This document shows positions 34,276 to 43,744 of a stretch of 64,000 nt of DNA, piece by piece (position 1 is the stretch's first letter; each line of letters opens with the position of its first letter). A model generated the notes under the pieces. It had not been told where the DNA came from. It made no database searches and saw only the letters and a program-made list of their open reading frames with translations. Location of the stretch: NCBI GenBank assembly GCA_036365515.1, contig CM070875.1:88430128-88494127 (forward strand), written 5' to 3'. The position numbers were made by a program, and so were the translations under genes. Source of the DNA: Torymus aiolomorphi (lineage: Eukaryota > Arthropoda > Insecta > Hymenoptera > Torymidae).

Positions 34276-34438
34276 TCACATCACATGGTGTGGCATAGAG
34301 CTGCGGCATAGAGGATGCGTCATAGAGACAGCCAACCAGAGCTATTTTTGCATTTTGCAGAATAGCTCTGATTGGCTGTCTCCATGACGCAACCTCTATG
34401 ACGCAGCTGTATGCCGCACCATATGATTTCAGCCTAGC
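34270..34438. repeat. Compact hairpin, arms about 75-80 bp
   Basis: The left arm carries GGTGTGGCATAGAGCTGCGG and CATAGAGACAGCCAACCAGAG. The right arm carries the complement (CTCTGATTGGCTGTCTCCATG, then CGCAGCTGTATGCCGCACCA). The loop is about 17 bases around TTTTTGCATTTTGC. It abuts the MITE-like element at 33731-34275 and may be a small MITE of its own (AGGCT...AGCCT ends). Confidence 0.82.
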
Positions 34439-34439
34439 G

Positions 34440-35585
34440 GACGAGTATTCTCAAGAAAGGAAAAAAGGGACAAATAACAGTCAAGGTTAGGGTGGCATTG
34501 TTTGCCCGTAGATCGATATCGATATCGATAAATAATTGTATATAATATAACTATATTAGACCGTGGTCAAAAGTCGTCATATATCGTCTATATACACCCT
34601 TACATATATGAAGAAATAATTAACTATGTGCTCAAATCACAGGAGAGCAAACTACCGGAAAGGCAGGTATCATTTATATGTAATTTATATAATACTTCAT
34701 ACTTCATTAAATGCATAAATTAAATGAATAAATGTTTTTTATTTTTTACAAATATGTATAGTAACTTTTTTTTTCCTATTTTATGTGAATTCATTAAATT
34801 GTGATGTATAAATATTTCTTCTTTTATGCAAATAAATATAATTTACATCACAAACCATTTATACATATAATTAACATAAGTATATATAAAGATTTATCAA
34901 AGCAAATAATATTAGTCGCGGGAACATACATCAACAACATAATATGCATTTAAATAATAAATTTAAATACTTGAAAACAAAAATGATGTGTTAAGGGGAT
35001 CAGTATGTAGAAAACAGCTTTAAAGATAAAATTACCAAAATACATCTTTATTTCTTCTGTAATTCCTTCTCTGCCTTGAAATGTAAAGAAGTATTGTTTT
35101 TAGCTTAAAATCTTTTATATTTGGAACAAATATTCTGGTACCTTAGTACACGGTCCATCAGACTTGTAAGCTATGAGCACGCGTAGCAGCAACAGCCATA
35201 TATTCACATCAGTCAGTCGAGTTTGTTAAGCGGTTTAACATAAAGATCTTTTGGCACTTCTAAATCTGTAGGTTTTTAATAATATTTCGTTTAAATTGAT
35301 CGTAATAATATTTCATTGAGTATGTGGTTCCTAGTGTTTTGTAACTTTGTTGCACTAACTTTGTAATTTAGGAAAGATAAAAATTATAAGTAACTAGTTT
35401 TACAAATTACGTGTTCAATGTACTCGTGCTCTCCATATTTTGCTGTTATTAATAATCTGCTTTGTAATCACTATAATAAATCTTTCATAACACAGGCCCA
35501 CAAAAAAAAATCTGTCGGTTCTGGGACGGAGACTATAGTTTTCTTTTGTATTTTTTCCCGCTGAATCCGAATCCGGTGTTAAAAG
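34440..35585. other. AT-rich non-coding stretch
   Basis: No gene seen. It contains a short GATATC run (GATCGATATCGATATCGAT near 34512). Confidence 0.5.
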
Positions 35586-35589
35586 TAGG

Positions 35590-36125
35590 GGGTTGGCTGC
35601 ATATTTTGAACATAACCTCAAAAAACTGTCGAAAAGCCGTGTTTCTGTGGAAAAACTTGAGAATAAAAAAAAACATTGTTTCCATCACATCAAAAATACT
35701 TTATTTTTATGTATTTTGGCTTGCTGAATCCAAATTAGTTATGGAAAAAGAGGTTTGACAGCCGGGTTTCGGAGATAACCTCAAAAAACTGTCGAAAAGC
35801 CGTGTTTCTGTGGAAAAACTTGAGAAGAAAAAAAAACATTGTTTCGATCACATCAAAAACACTTTATTTTTATGTATTTTGGCTTGCTGAATCCAAATTT
35901 GTTATGGAAAAAGAGGTTTGACCGCCGAGTTTCGGAGATAACCTCAAAAAACTGTCGAAAAGCCGTGTTTCTGTGGAAAAACTTGAGAAGAAGAAAAAAA
36001 CATTGTTTCCATCACATCAAAAACACTTTCTTTTTATGTATTTTGGCCTGCTGAATCCGAATTTGTTATGGAAAAAGAGATTTGACCGCCTAATTCCGGA
36101 GATAACCTCAAAAAACTACTCAGTC
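35590..36125 (+). repeat. Tandem array, 163-164-bp monomer, three full copies plus a fragment
   Basis: AACCTCAAAAAACTGTCG starts at about 35613, 35777 and 35940, with a fourth start near 36103 that breaks off. Monomers also share GAAAAGCCGTGTTTCTGTGG, an ATCACATCAAAAACAC-type phrase and GGCTTGCTGAATCC. Their high identity implies recent amplification. The array touches the TE ORF copy that begins at 36140. Confidence 0.88.
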
Positions 36126-36139
36126 AATTTGCACAAGAA

Positions 36140-36812
36140 CTAAATTGGCTTACGCTTGCGTATACGCTTGTCATCGAACGACCTATGCAAAGGATTTCTA
36201 CGCCGCTTTTTGTTATTGGATTGCACATCTCTATTTAGCATCCAGCGATAGTCCGCCATCATGTTCACGCCATATTTTCCTTGCCACCTAAGTTCAAATT
36301 CCTTCATATCCTGATGAAATCTTTCACCATGCTCTTCACTGTAGTCACCTAGGACTGGTGGAAATTCATCAATGTGCGAATCGAGAAAGTGGAGTTTTAA
36401 ATTCATTAAGCAACCTAATTTTTTGAAGTTTTGTACCATAGTTTCTACGATGCTCTTATAGTTATCATCTTTATTGTTACCAAGAAATTTTGTTGCAACA
36501 TCTTTGAAGCTCAACCAGGCTGCCTTCTCGATATCATTCATACTTCTGACGAATTCTTCGTTCCTGAACATTTTGCGAATTTGAGATCAGTCAAAGATAC
36601 CTTCCTTCAATTTAACCAGAGTTATATTCGTAAAGATGGTTTCTAAGTATTTGAAGCATCGCCCTTCTTTATCGAGAGCTTTATCAAATTGTTTCATCAG
36701 CCCTAATTTGATATGTAAAGGAGGTAAAAGGATTTTGCTAGGATCGACAAGAGGACGATTGATGACATTGCTGGAACCTGGAGTAAGTGATGGCCTCGCT
36801 GGCCATACTTCA
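36140..36812 (-). pseudogene. Arthropod TE-associated ORF, copy A (C-terminal part)
   Basis: The clean part (36140-36571) encodes FRNEEFVRSMNDIEKAAWLS, then FLGNNKDDNYKSIVETMVQN, SHIDEFPPVLGDYSEEHGER, FHQDMKEFELRWQGKYGVN and a basic tail. Upstream the similarity continues to about 36812 through a TGA near 36597 and a frameshift. I recognise this as an ORF repeated in many arthropod genomes and treated as transposon-derived, but I cannot name its superfamily or activity with confidence. It lies head-to-head with copy B, so the two form an inverted repeat (36140-36812 versus about 37160-37690). Confidence 0.65.
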
Positions 36813-36835
36813 CTGGCGAATCTGATCTAGTGTAC

Positions 36836-37686
36836 TGCACGGATGTACGAGGACTTATTAATGAGTTCAAACCAAATTTATACAAGCCAGAAGAATGGAA
36901 GTTATTCATCAATCATCCAAGCGAAGCCTGAAGGCAGTTCTTCTTCACAATACGAACGTGTATGCTCCGTTACCATTGGCTCATTCAACTGTACTCAAAG
37001 AAGAATACTGTAACATCGAAAAGGTTTTAAATAAAATAATGTATAGTGAGCACGAATGGTTAATTTGCGGAGACCTGAAAATATTGTCCATGATACTAGG
37101 TCAACAATCAGGTTTTACCAAGTACCCATGCTATTTATGCATGTTTGACAGTCGAGATAGAGCAAAACACTATAAGTATGGCAAGCCAGGCCATCACGTA
37201 CTCCAGGTTCCAGCAATATCATCAATCGTCCTCTTGTCGATCCTAGCAAAATCCTGTTACCTCCTTTACATACCACATTAGGGCTGATGAAACAATTTGT
37301 TAAAGCTCTCGATAAAGAAGAGCGATGCTTCAAATACTTAAAAACCATCTTTACGAATATAACTCTGGTTAAATGGAAGGAAGGTATCTTTGACGGATCT
37401 CAAATTCGCAAAATGTTCAGGAACGAAGAATTCGTCAAAAGTATGCATAATACCGAGAAGGCAGCCTGGTTGAGCTTCAAAGATGTTGCAACAAAATTTC
37501 TTGGTAACAATAAAGATGAGAACTATAAGAGCATCGTAGAAACTATGGTACAAAACTTCAAAAAATTAGGTTGCTTAATGAATTTAAAACTCCACTTTCT
37601 CGATTCGCACATTGATGAATTTCCATCAGACCTAGGTGACTACAGTGAAGAGCATGGTGAAAGATTTCATCAGGATATGAAGGAAG
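36836..37686 (+). pseudogene. Arthropod TE-associated ORF, copy B
   Basis: From about 36836 the plus strand shows the more N-terminal part of the same ORF: TDVRGLINEFKPNLYKPEEW, a frameshift near 36930, then KRSLKAVLLHNTN and EHEWLICGDLKI. A Cys-containing FTKYPCYLCMFDSRDRAKHY segment follows. After a second shift near 37200 it continues as LMKQFVKALDKEERCFKYLK through SHIDEFPSDLGDYSEEHGER. The family C-terminus seen in copy A is missing: after FHQDMKE at about 37686 the sequence turns into unrelated, Ser/Pro-rich coding-like DNA. At least two frameshifts make it non-functional. Confidence 0.65.
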
Positions 37687-37997
37687 CAAGCGAAAATGTC
37701 CAACTCTCACGCCTATGGAGAGCTCACCAGTCAATAGTAATTTACCCGGTTCGTTCCATCAGCTTTCTTCACTTAGCTCTAAGATACCTTTCACAATGAA
37801 GAAACCAACACTTCCGCCACTCGTGCCTCATGTAGTTTGTTTACCTGTGCAAATGAACTCACCCACATGTTCATCTTCAAGTTCACCAGCTTCTCAAGAC
37901 TGTAACTTGACTGGACAACGATCACCTATGCATTCAATATTGGACTTGCAACATCATCAATTGACACAGATAAGACAACAACAACAAGTAGAATATC
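37687..37997 (+). CDS. Candidate exon of an unknown spliced gene (exon A)
   Basis: An open frame (Met at 37715) encodes a Ser/Pro/Gln-rich protein segment (SKRKCPTLTPMESSPVNSN near the start, QIRQQQQVEY at the end). It meets a strong splice donor, TATC|GTAAGT, at 37998. Exon A ends one base into a codon. It joins in phase both to the exon at 38503 and, skipping that, to the exon at 42140. The start is uncertain because the frame emerges directly from the TE ORF copy B. I do not recognise the protein, and it could belong to a transposon rather than to a host gene. Confidence 0.4.
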
Positions 37998-38502
37998 GTA
38001 AGTACCATTTTTATTACTAGCTAAATAGAAATGCTTTATATGCGAAATATTTCGTTTTTAAAGTAGCAAATATAATTTTATGGATGATATAAGTTTTAAT
38101 TTTGTAACTAATAGAATAATAACCATTTTCATAAATAAGAAAACTAAATACTCTTATATGTTAATTTAATTTTAATTCATTTTTAAAATAAGTATAAAAT
38201 TTTAATTTTAAATTTAAATGGAAATACTACTTTTAAGGGGATGTCTGATATCGGCCTAGGTTTTTAAACACACATCTTACTGAAAATATTACTTGAATCG
38301 TTCAAAAAAAGTTCTGAGTATAGTATGTATGTATACGAGGGGCTTGACCTTATTGTTTTATTGAATAAAACGTTTTCTTAACCTACCAATAAAATTGTCA
38401 ATTCTCAAATGATTCAATAAAGTCCATTTTTAAGAAAGGGAAATAAAACTATTAAACCTAGTGATTTAAATACTTTGTTCAATGTAGATTTCCTTGTTTC
38501 AG

Positions 38503-38660
38503 AAAGAGATATAGTTTCCAATTCAGACTCTGACAACAATGCAGAAGGGCTGCCTTTATTGAAGCTCTATAAAAAGAAACTTTGGAGAAAATTGAAAAAT
38601 ATGAAAAGGTTGCCAGAGTTCCATGAAGAAGGGGATCGTTACAGTGTCAAGGATGGGAAG
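38503..38660 (+). CDS. Candidate alternative exon of the same unknown gene (exon B)
   Basis: It is preceded by a good acceptor (CCTTGTTTCAG at 38492-38502) and followed by GGGAAG|GTAAAA. It encodes an acidic then basic segment (DIVSNSDSDNNAEGLPLL, then KKKLWRKLKNMKRLPEFHE) in the frame that joins exon A. At 158 bp it is not a multiple of three. Including it would put exon C in a frame that stops after 18 codons, so it looks like an alternative or terminal exon. This rests on splice-site and frame logic only. Confidence 0.35.
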
Positions 38661-38681
38661 GTAAAATATGAATTTGTTTAA

Positions 38682-41600
38682 GGGGACAAGCCATGGTTGA
38701 ACCTGAAAAAAAAGCTATTGTATTAATTCTTTAATAACAAAGCCAATATATAATTTTAAGAGTTCAAACTTTTTTTTATTATTAAGTTATACAATTACCT
38801 ATAATTTAAGACTACATCATCCAGGTGTTTAAGATTTTGGTCTTGCAGTCCATTAGACTAAGAAACCCTTCTGAATTAGAAACTGGCATGTCATTGCCGC
38901 AGGAAATTTTTTGAACAAAGCAAGGCAGGGGTCTGGTTACTTAGGAGTACCTTTGTAGTTATACCAGTTATAGAAAATGTGAGCTACTTTTTTTAAAAAA
39001 AATTTTTAAAATTGTTTTTTAATGAAAAATCTAATTTTTTATGTTTTTTTTATTAAAATTTCAATATTTTTTGTAATTTTATTTTATGATTTTTTTTCTA
39101 AAGCCTTTTTCAAAAAAGTACCTCACATTTTCTATAACCAACACAATTTTAAAGATACTCCTAAATTTGCAAACCTCTAGCTTGCTTTATTTAAAAGAAA
39201 TCCTGCGGCAAAGTCCCTGTAAATACAAAAAACAAGTTATTCAGAAATTCAATTCAAAGTTTTGGTTTTCTATAACTTTATATAAGTTTCAAAACTACTT
39301 ACCAAAAATTTTTTTTTCATTCTGTATGATATACTTTAGTGGAAAAATGAAACAGATGCCAATTAGATGAAAGTAGTCCTGGCTAAATCATTTTAACTGT
39401 TGAATAAACCTATAAAAAAGAATTTCATTAATTCAATATTTTTAAATTTTTTAGATTAATACATAAATGTTGTAGTTATTTTTTTTTCGTACTAGGCTGA
39501 AAACATTGTTAGTCATAAATGTTATTGACAGTAAAAATAACCTCAAAATAAATTAATCCTTTTATGAGAGCCAATAACATACCTGTAAAAAGAAAAAAAT
39601 TAATAAATATTATATTAGCTATTATCGCATAAAAATAACTTTTTACCTACTCTAGTAAGAACCTGGTGCATATGACTCTTCAGGTAAATTCAATTGCAGT
39701 CTCCTTCGTTTTCTTCTATTTTCTAAAGTGTTTTCTTCGGCATTCCTCTCAGTATGAAATAATCTGATGTCATTGCTTTTCTGTGCCCACTCAATTGCAG
39801 CTACTCCAGGTTTCACATCAAAGGCTTCCGTAATATTCAGAAAACCAACTCTTCCATCGTTGAAGCAAGTGACAGCAATACAAGCACCTGCTGTGAGCAC
39901 ATGTACACCACTGAAGGAGGTCTTGGTTACAATCTTCCAAACTGAATTATTAAAACTCTCATTACTATTTTGGGTGTAACCGCCTAAACATCTGTGAAGC
40001 AGCTCCTGTTCAGAGAGATCTTTGTAAATTGGTTTCAACTGCTCCATAATCACTGCAGGAATACTGTCTTTATGATGAAAATCTTTTAGTTTTTTTTGAG
40101 CCTTCGCTTTTTGCCACTTGCACCAACTGCTCTGTCCTGGTGGGCATAAATGATGTTGAGGATTCTGGTCTGTGGAAATCTTGTGGTAGTACGTAGCCCA
40201 TATAGCATTCAGCATTTTTTCTACAGAGTCCGTGTTGTTTCTGATGGCATTACCATAATATGTGGTGAGCTGATCAATTACTTTTGCTGTTAATCGTCCT
40301 TGGCCTCCAATGGTTTTTCCATCGTCTAATAACTTTTTTCCAAAATTTTTCTTTAAATTCCTGAGTCTGGTTCCCATTCGTTTCTGGACGTGTCCCACAC
40401 ACTCCTTCTTCTCAACTTTAACTTCATCTCCATACGATTTGGCCTGGCACAAAGCACTGTACACTTTCGAATCTCCATCTCCAATGTAATGATGGTATTT
40501 TACATTATACTTTTCTTGAGATCTTCTAAACATTTCCACAACTCCATCGACTTCCATCTTTCCAGCACTTCCTTCATGGTTTGCTGCACATTTATCTTGA
40601 TGATCACTGAACCAGTCTTCATATTCTTCTGTGCCTTTTCTATTTTCCCACTTTAAACATGCTTTACAAAAACTGTTCTTGATAAATATGTCAAGAACTT
40701 GTTGAGAACGCAAGCCAATCAAACTTGAAATTCCTTGAAGACTGCGTCTGTTGGTTTCATAAGCATTGCTTTGAGCTCCAACTTGCTTGCTCGTGCTTAT
40801 AATTCTTCTCTCTGAACAATTTTTGCACATAATGTTAAATTTGGAGCCAAATCCTCGAATATCTTCTTCTATAATTTTAACTTGTCCTTTACATGTTGCA
40901 CATACAAGAAATTTCTCCAGCTGTAAGAACAGAATGTTTATATCTATTATTCTGTTTCTTGTTTGTGACGCTTCTACAGATATATCTTTTATTTTCCCTG
41001 AAGTTGTACTTCTTTTCCTTTTGTTCGTGATTTTTTGTTGAACATTCTCTGAATTTTTGTTAAATCCTTTATGATTTTTTTTTTTTTTTCATCCAAATTT
41101 TCTCTTCTTTCCTGGAGCTCCTGATGTTCTATTTCTCTTGTCAGAATCCATAGTGGCTAATATCTAATCCTCTATAATGTTAGTTATTAAAAAACACAAA
41201 TAAAAGTCACTCACTGAACTCACTAAATTAAAAATATTAACAACACTTTGCACAGTGCAGTTAACCTAAAATCGCTGTCTTCTACACTCTCAGTTAAAAG
41301 AGTTCTACACAGCACTTTATTTACAAAAAAATTTTTTGTCAATACTGAATAAATTGCATTGAAAAATGCAGATTCAATTATATTCAAAACACTTTTAGTT
41401 TAAATCCCAACGACTATGGCGCTGACAGAACGTAAACAGATGAGATTTTAAACCATCTATATGTATTGTACGTATTATACTTTTGTATAAGTAGAGTAAA
41501 AGTAAAATACACGAGGTTTATACCTCGAGTTAAGTTTGCCTACTATGTCAATGTACATTTACGTTCTAAATTCAGTATTGTATGCTGTGAAGCATAAAAT

Positions 41601-41813
41601 AATATAAGATTAACAATAGTATATCTAAAATGGATAATTTAAGAAAAATCACTAAATATGCAAAAAAGTGACTTCACGGTTTTAGCTGTATTTTCTAAAC
41701 GAAATCGAATTTGGAAATGCGGTTGGAAGCATAGTATTCAGCGGAAAATTTGCTATCAAAATAGTACATAAAAAAAAATCGATTTTTCGACCCCCTAACC
41801 ATGGCTTGTCCCC
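38682..41813 (-). mobile_element. TTAA-flanked Kolobok/Mutator-like DNA transposon, full length
   Basis: The ends are inverted repeats GGGGACAAGCCATGGTT (left at 38682; right as the reverse complement ending at 41813), flanked by TTAA at 38678-38681 and 41814-41817. TTAA duplication with G-run ends fits Kolobok (piggyBac also uses TTAA, but the encoded protein does not match it). The 3132-bp element holds one long minus-strand ORF occupying 39652-41151. It lies between candidate exons B and C, so it enlarged an intron from roughly 350 bp to 3.5 kb. Confidence 0.9.
39652..41151 (-). pseudogene. Kolobok/Mutator-like transposase with a single in-frame stop
   Basis: From an ATG at 41151 the frame runs 499 sense codons plus stop, broken only by a TGA at codon 21 (41093-41091). 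The next downstream Met I can see is at 40830. Features include a basic N-terminus (APGKKRKFG), a zinc-binding region (CATCKG, then IMCKNCSERR), and a CKACLKW...HQDKC motif. The catalytic-type segment HHYIGDGDSKVYSALCQAK follows, then CVGHVQKRMGTRLR, HHLCPPGQSSWCKW, and GGYTQNSNESFNNSVWK. It ends in a basic RRKRRRLQ tail. GDGDSK and the NSNESFN segment are the recognisable marks of this transposase group. Being one nonsense codon from intact, it is a young copy. It could act in cells only by readthrough or internal initiation, which is inference. Confidence 0.88.
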
Positions 41814-42139
41814 TTAAGCAATAATGTTTTCATGTACTTTAAATCTATTTAATGTATAGGTATATCTTGGATTAGGTGTTTGGGTTGGACAAGTTATCTG
41901 GCATATCATTAAAAAGAAAAAAAGGAAATATTTTTCAGAGACTTGTCTAGCATCATTTGGAAAAATAAAATTCTAGACAAGCGATGACTTGATATTGATA
42001 AGATTCATGCGCATAGTAACCAGGTTGAACCAGTCATCCCAAGAAAAATGGAATTATTATTAAGTAATTATTTTATTTAAAAAAATTTCTTTGTATGTCA
42101 ATTATTATTTTAATGAAACATAAATAATTTATTTTACAG

Positions 42140-42294
42140 GCTTATACAAAGATTTCTTGGATGATAGAGGTTATGCAGAAGAACAACAAACGATAAATCT
42201 GCGGTGCTGTACAGCTACTCTCACATCGCATATTAGGGATATCAGAGAGAAGCAAAGACGTGAACTGAAGAAAAAAAACCAAAGAGAAACCTAA
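42140..42294 (+). CDS. Candidate terminal exon of the unknown spliced gene (exon C)
   Basis: It follows an acceptor (TTATTTTACAG at 42129-42139) and reads LYKDFLDDRGYAEEQQTINL, then CTATLTSHIRDIREKQRREL, and a Lys-rich end to TAA at 42292-42294. This frame needs one preceding base, exactly the phase in which exon A ends, so A joined to C gives a continuous protein. The family is not recognised. The alternative is a fragment of another transposon gene. Confidence 0.4.
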
Positions 42295-42547
42295 TATTTA
42301 TATAAAGTAGATCGGTGTTTGTTTAATAAAATCTTATAATTTATATACAAGATAATATATAAAAATGTTGATTGTGGGTTTAAAGTCTATTTTAATAAAG
42401 TTATTTATCGCCAGATTAATAATTGGTTTTGTTTTTGTATCCTGTTATTATAGATATACCATTGTTGCTATAATATTATATTCGTTGTTTGTGATATTAA
42501 ATACACAAATATTTGTAAATGAATTGAGTATTATAACTAAAATTTTT

Positions 42548-42705
42548 AAACATTTGGAATCGAAAAATCAGCTGCGAACACAGCTGCGAAATCCGCTGCG
42601 AAAACAGCTGCGATATGAGGCCAAAATCGTAGTTGATTTCACAGCTGATTTCGCAGCTGTTTTCGCAGCTATTTTCGCAGCTGATTTTTTGAGACAGGGG
42701 AGCGA
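42548..42705. repeat. Hairpin built from a CGCAGCTG-based minisatellite
   Basis: GCTGCGAA-type units (AATCAGCTGCGAACACAGCT onward) run to about 42614. After a 30-base loop around GAGGCCAAAATCG they recur as the reverse complement (TTCGCAGCTGTTTTCGCAGC). Four units per side can pair almost fully. It lies exactly where the Pao element breaks off. The open frames across it are repeat-driven. Confidence 0.8.
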
Positions 42706-42734
42706 TACAGATCTGAGAGCGGTGCTATACCAAA

Positions 42735-43717
42735 TAATTGACGGCGATAAAATTTGACGATTTTGCAGCAACATCGAAAACAAATCGCAATTTACCAGGC
42801 TTGTTTACATTACAGACTCCAAAATAAGGTAAATACCATACTCTTTCTCCAACGAATTCTTTCTCTGCTTCTATCGCATATCCGGCCTCAAAAAGTCTGT
42901 TCATTTCGCGATAATAAAGTACAGAATAGGAAGGGTCTCGATCAAGTTTCTTTTCTAATAGCAGTAAACGATTATAGGCAGTTCTTCGACTATCAGGAAT
43001 GTTGGTTGCCCCTTCTAACCATAAAAGATCCGTTTCCCATTTATTTCTTATACGTCTACTCGATTTCTCTAAAATATCATACGCGCGTTTATCTTTATCG
43101 TTGATTCGTGGAAAATTATTGACTCCAATCGCGTCTAGTGAAAAATTGAATTTTATTAAATCATCGAGCTCTTTATCCCTTTTATCATTACATACACTCT
43201 GTCTCTTTTTAATTTTATTAATGTTAAAAGTTAATCCGCCAGGTGATACTTCAAACGAGCGCCCATGTAACACCCAACCTAATAAATTTCGAGAAAGGAC
43301 GAGGGAAGTTTTTGCTATTTCAGGTAACTCTCTGTTTACGATTAGTTCGAAATGATTTTGTCCAATTAATAATGTAGGTGCGACTTTGTAAGGAAAAATT
43401 CTTATATTTGTCATTTGAAAACAATGATTTGTGATAACATCAGGCAAAACTTGAGTGGGTAACGACAGATTGTTAATTACTATTACATGATCGAGCAAAT
43501 GTGTGCCTGTCTTGGTTTTTACTTGTAAAGAAATTTTTTCATTAGCTAAGATTGACGTTTCGTGGTCGCCTATACCCGTAAGATGGATATTAATGTAGGA
43601 GCCTTTTGAGTTTATTTTACGAGCTGTGTTTAAATCTATAATAGTAACCGTTGATCCCTCGTCAAGTAAAGCATAAGCAGAAATTGAATCTATGTCTCCT
43701 ATCAACTTCATTGGCAC
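42735..43717 (-). pseudogene. Pao (BEL/Pao) retrotransposon protease and RT N-terminus, truncated
   Basis: The protease comes first, with YALLDEGSTVTIID, the Asp-x-Gly-Ser type typical of BEL/Pao. It is followed by LLIGQNHFELIVNRE and the conserved NLLGWVLHG. RT pre-domain sequence follows (RAYDILEKSSRRI, ETDLLWLEG, RRTAYNRLLLLEKKL) and the RT start VWYLPYFGVCNVNKPGKLRF. The protein ends at about 42735, just where the palindromic minisatellite begins, so the RT catalytic core, RNase H and integrase are absent. This Met-initiated frame is a fragment of a gag-pol polyprotein. Confidence 0.92.
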
Positions 43718-43744
43718 TACTTTTAAAAAAGTATGTTCTTTTAG

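Noticed and set aside
34991..38240. Further TTAA-GGGG element ends at 34991 and 38233, and CCCC-TTAA at 24827
   Set aside because: No partner with matching inverted sequence was found, and TTAAGGGG is expected by chance in AT-rich DNA.
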